Below are positions 5,202 to 5,316 of a DNA stretch of 5,316 nucleotides, piece by piece. This DNA is from JBLKSS01 sp047607725 (lineage in GTDB: Bacteria; Pseudomonadota; Gammaproteobacteria; Enterobacterales; Enterobacteriaceae). The position numbers were made by a program, and so were the translations under genes. The notes below the pieces were generated by a model. The model was given only the letters and a program-made list of their open reading frames with translations, ran no database searches and was not told the DNA's origin. Position 1 is the first letter of the stretch, and each line of letters opens with the position of its first letter. The DNA is taken from the NCBI RefSeq assembly GCF_047607725.1, contig NZ_JBLKSS010000113.1, positions 1-5,316 of the forward strand. The letters are read 5' to 3'.

Positions 5202-5316
5202 CTTGAATTATTGGTGGGTTTGTTGTATGAGACAGTAAACCTACGTTACACGCTTATGCTCATTGCATTTTCACATTGTATTGATTTTAATAACTTTTAT
5301 TTCCATCCCGGTTTGA
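5202..5316. other. AT-rich segment of unknown origin next to the comEC break
   Basis: The sequence changes sharply from G+C-rich comEC to AT-rich DNA with no recognisable ComEC coding. Reading rightward, a frame without a start codon runs from after a TAA at 5236-5238 to a TGA at 5314-5316 (about 25 residues, hydrophobic toward its end); this is too little to call a gene. On the minus strand there is a TACAAT box (5280 to 5275) that could serve as a -10 element for msbA-lpxK, with a poor -35. No insertion-sequence end could be identified. It could be an intergenic region joined by a deletion, or the margin of an inserted element. Confidence 0.4.

Noticed and set aside
1..5316. CRISPR arrays, tRNA or rRNA genes, phage genes, toxin-antitoxin pairs
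   Set aside because: No spaced direct repeats, cloverleaf-type sequence, rRNA motifs or small two-gene modules were recognised on either strand.

Overview
The window looks like a chromosomal segment of a Sodalis-like member of the Enterobacterales. The gene order on the minus strand is comEC remnant, msbA, lpxK, ycaR, kdsB, ycbJ remnant. This matches the conserved E. coli ycaI(comEC)-msbA-lpxK-ycaQ-ycaR-kdsB-ycbJ neighbourhood, except that ycaQ is absent. Proteins are close to their E. coli counterparts, the genes are fairly G+C rich, and genes at both ends are broken. This combination of intact essential genes with decayed neighbours and insertion sequences is typical of recently host-restricted Sodalis-type symbionts. 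The genus is inferred from gene order and style, not from a database match.

Left end (1-405): the 3' end of an IS66-family transposase gene on the plus strand and the right terminal repeat of that element (ending about 162). The element has inserted into ycbJ (minus strand), leaving only the first 81 codons or so.

Left-centre (487-1558): kdsB and ycaR form a leftward pair with an ATGA overlap, a plausible extended -10 promoter ahead of ycaR and a possible hairpin/T-tract terminator after kdsB.

Centre (1569-2001): no protein gene is supported. The AT-rich part carries a perfect CRP half-site pair (TGTGA-N6-TCACA) and, 100 bp further on, a very strong rho-independent terminator that works on the plus strand. 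Together they suggest a short rightward transcript, possibly an undescribed small RNA. Next to lpxK lies a two-and-a-half-copy 69-bp tandem repeat.

Right (2002-4760): lpxK and msbA, leftward and overlapping by ATGA, are both full length with intact catalytic motifs. Beyond them (4797-5168) is the last 124 codons or so of comEC, cut off from the rest of its gene, followed by an AT-rich stretch of unknown origin.

How the genes work together: KdsB activates Kdo as CMP-Kdo, LpxK adds the 4'-phosphate to the lipid A precursor, and MsbA flips core-lipid A across the inner membrane. The intact genes therefore form a lipopolysaccharide block with YcaR as a small accessory zinc-ribbon-like protein. 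The dispensable flanking genes (DNA uptake comEC, kinase-like ycbJ, ycaQ) are broken or missing.
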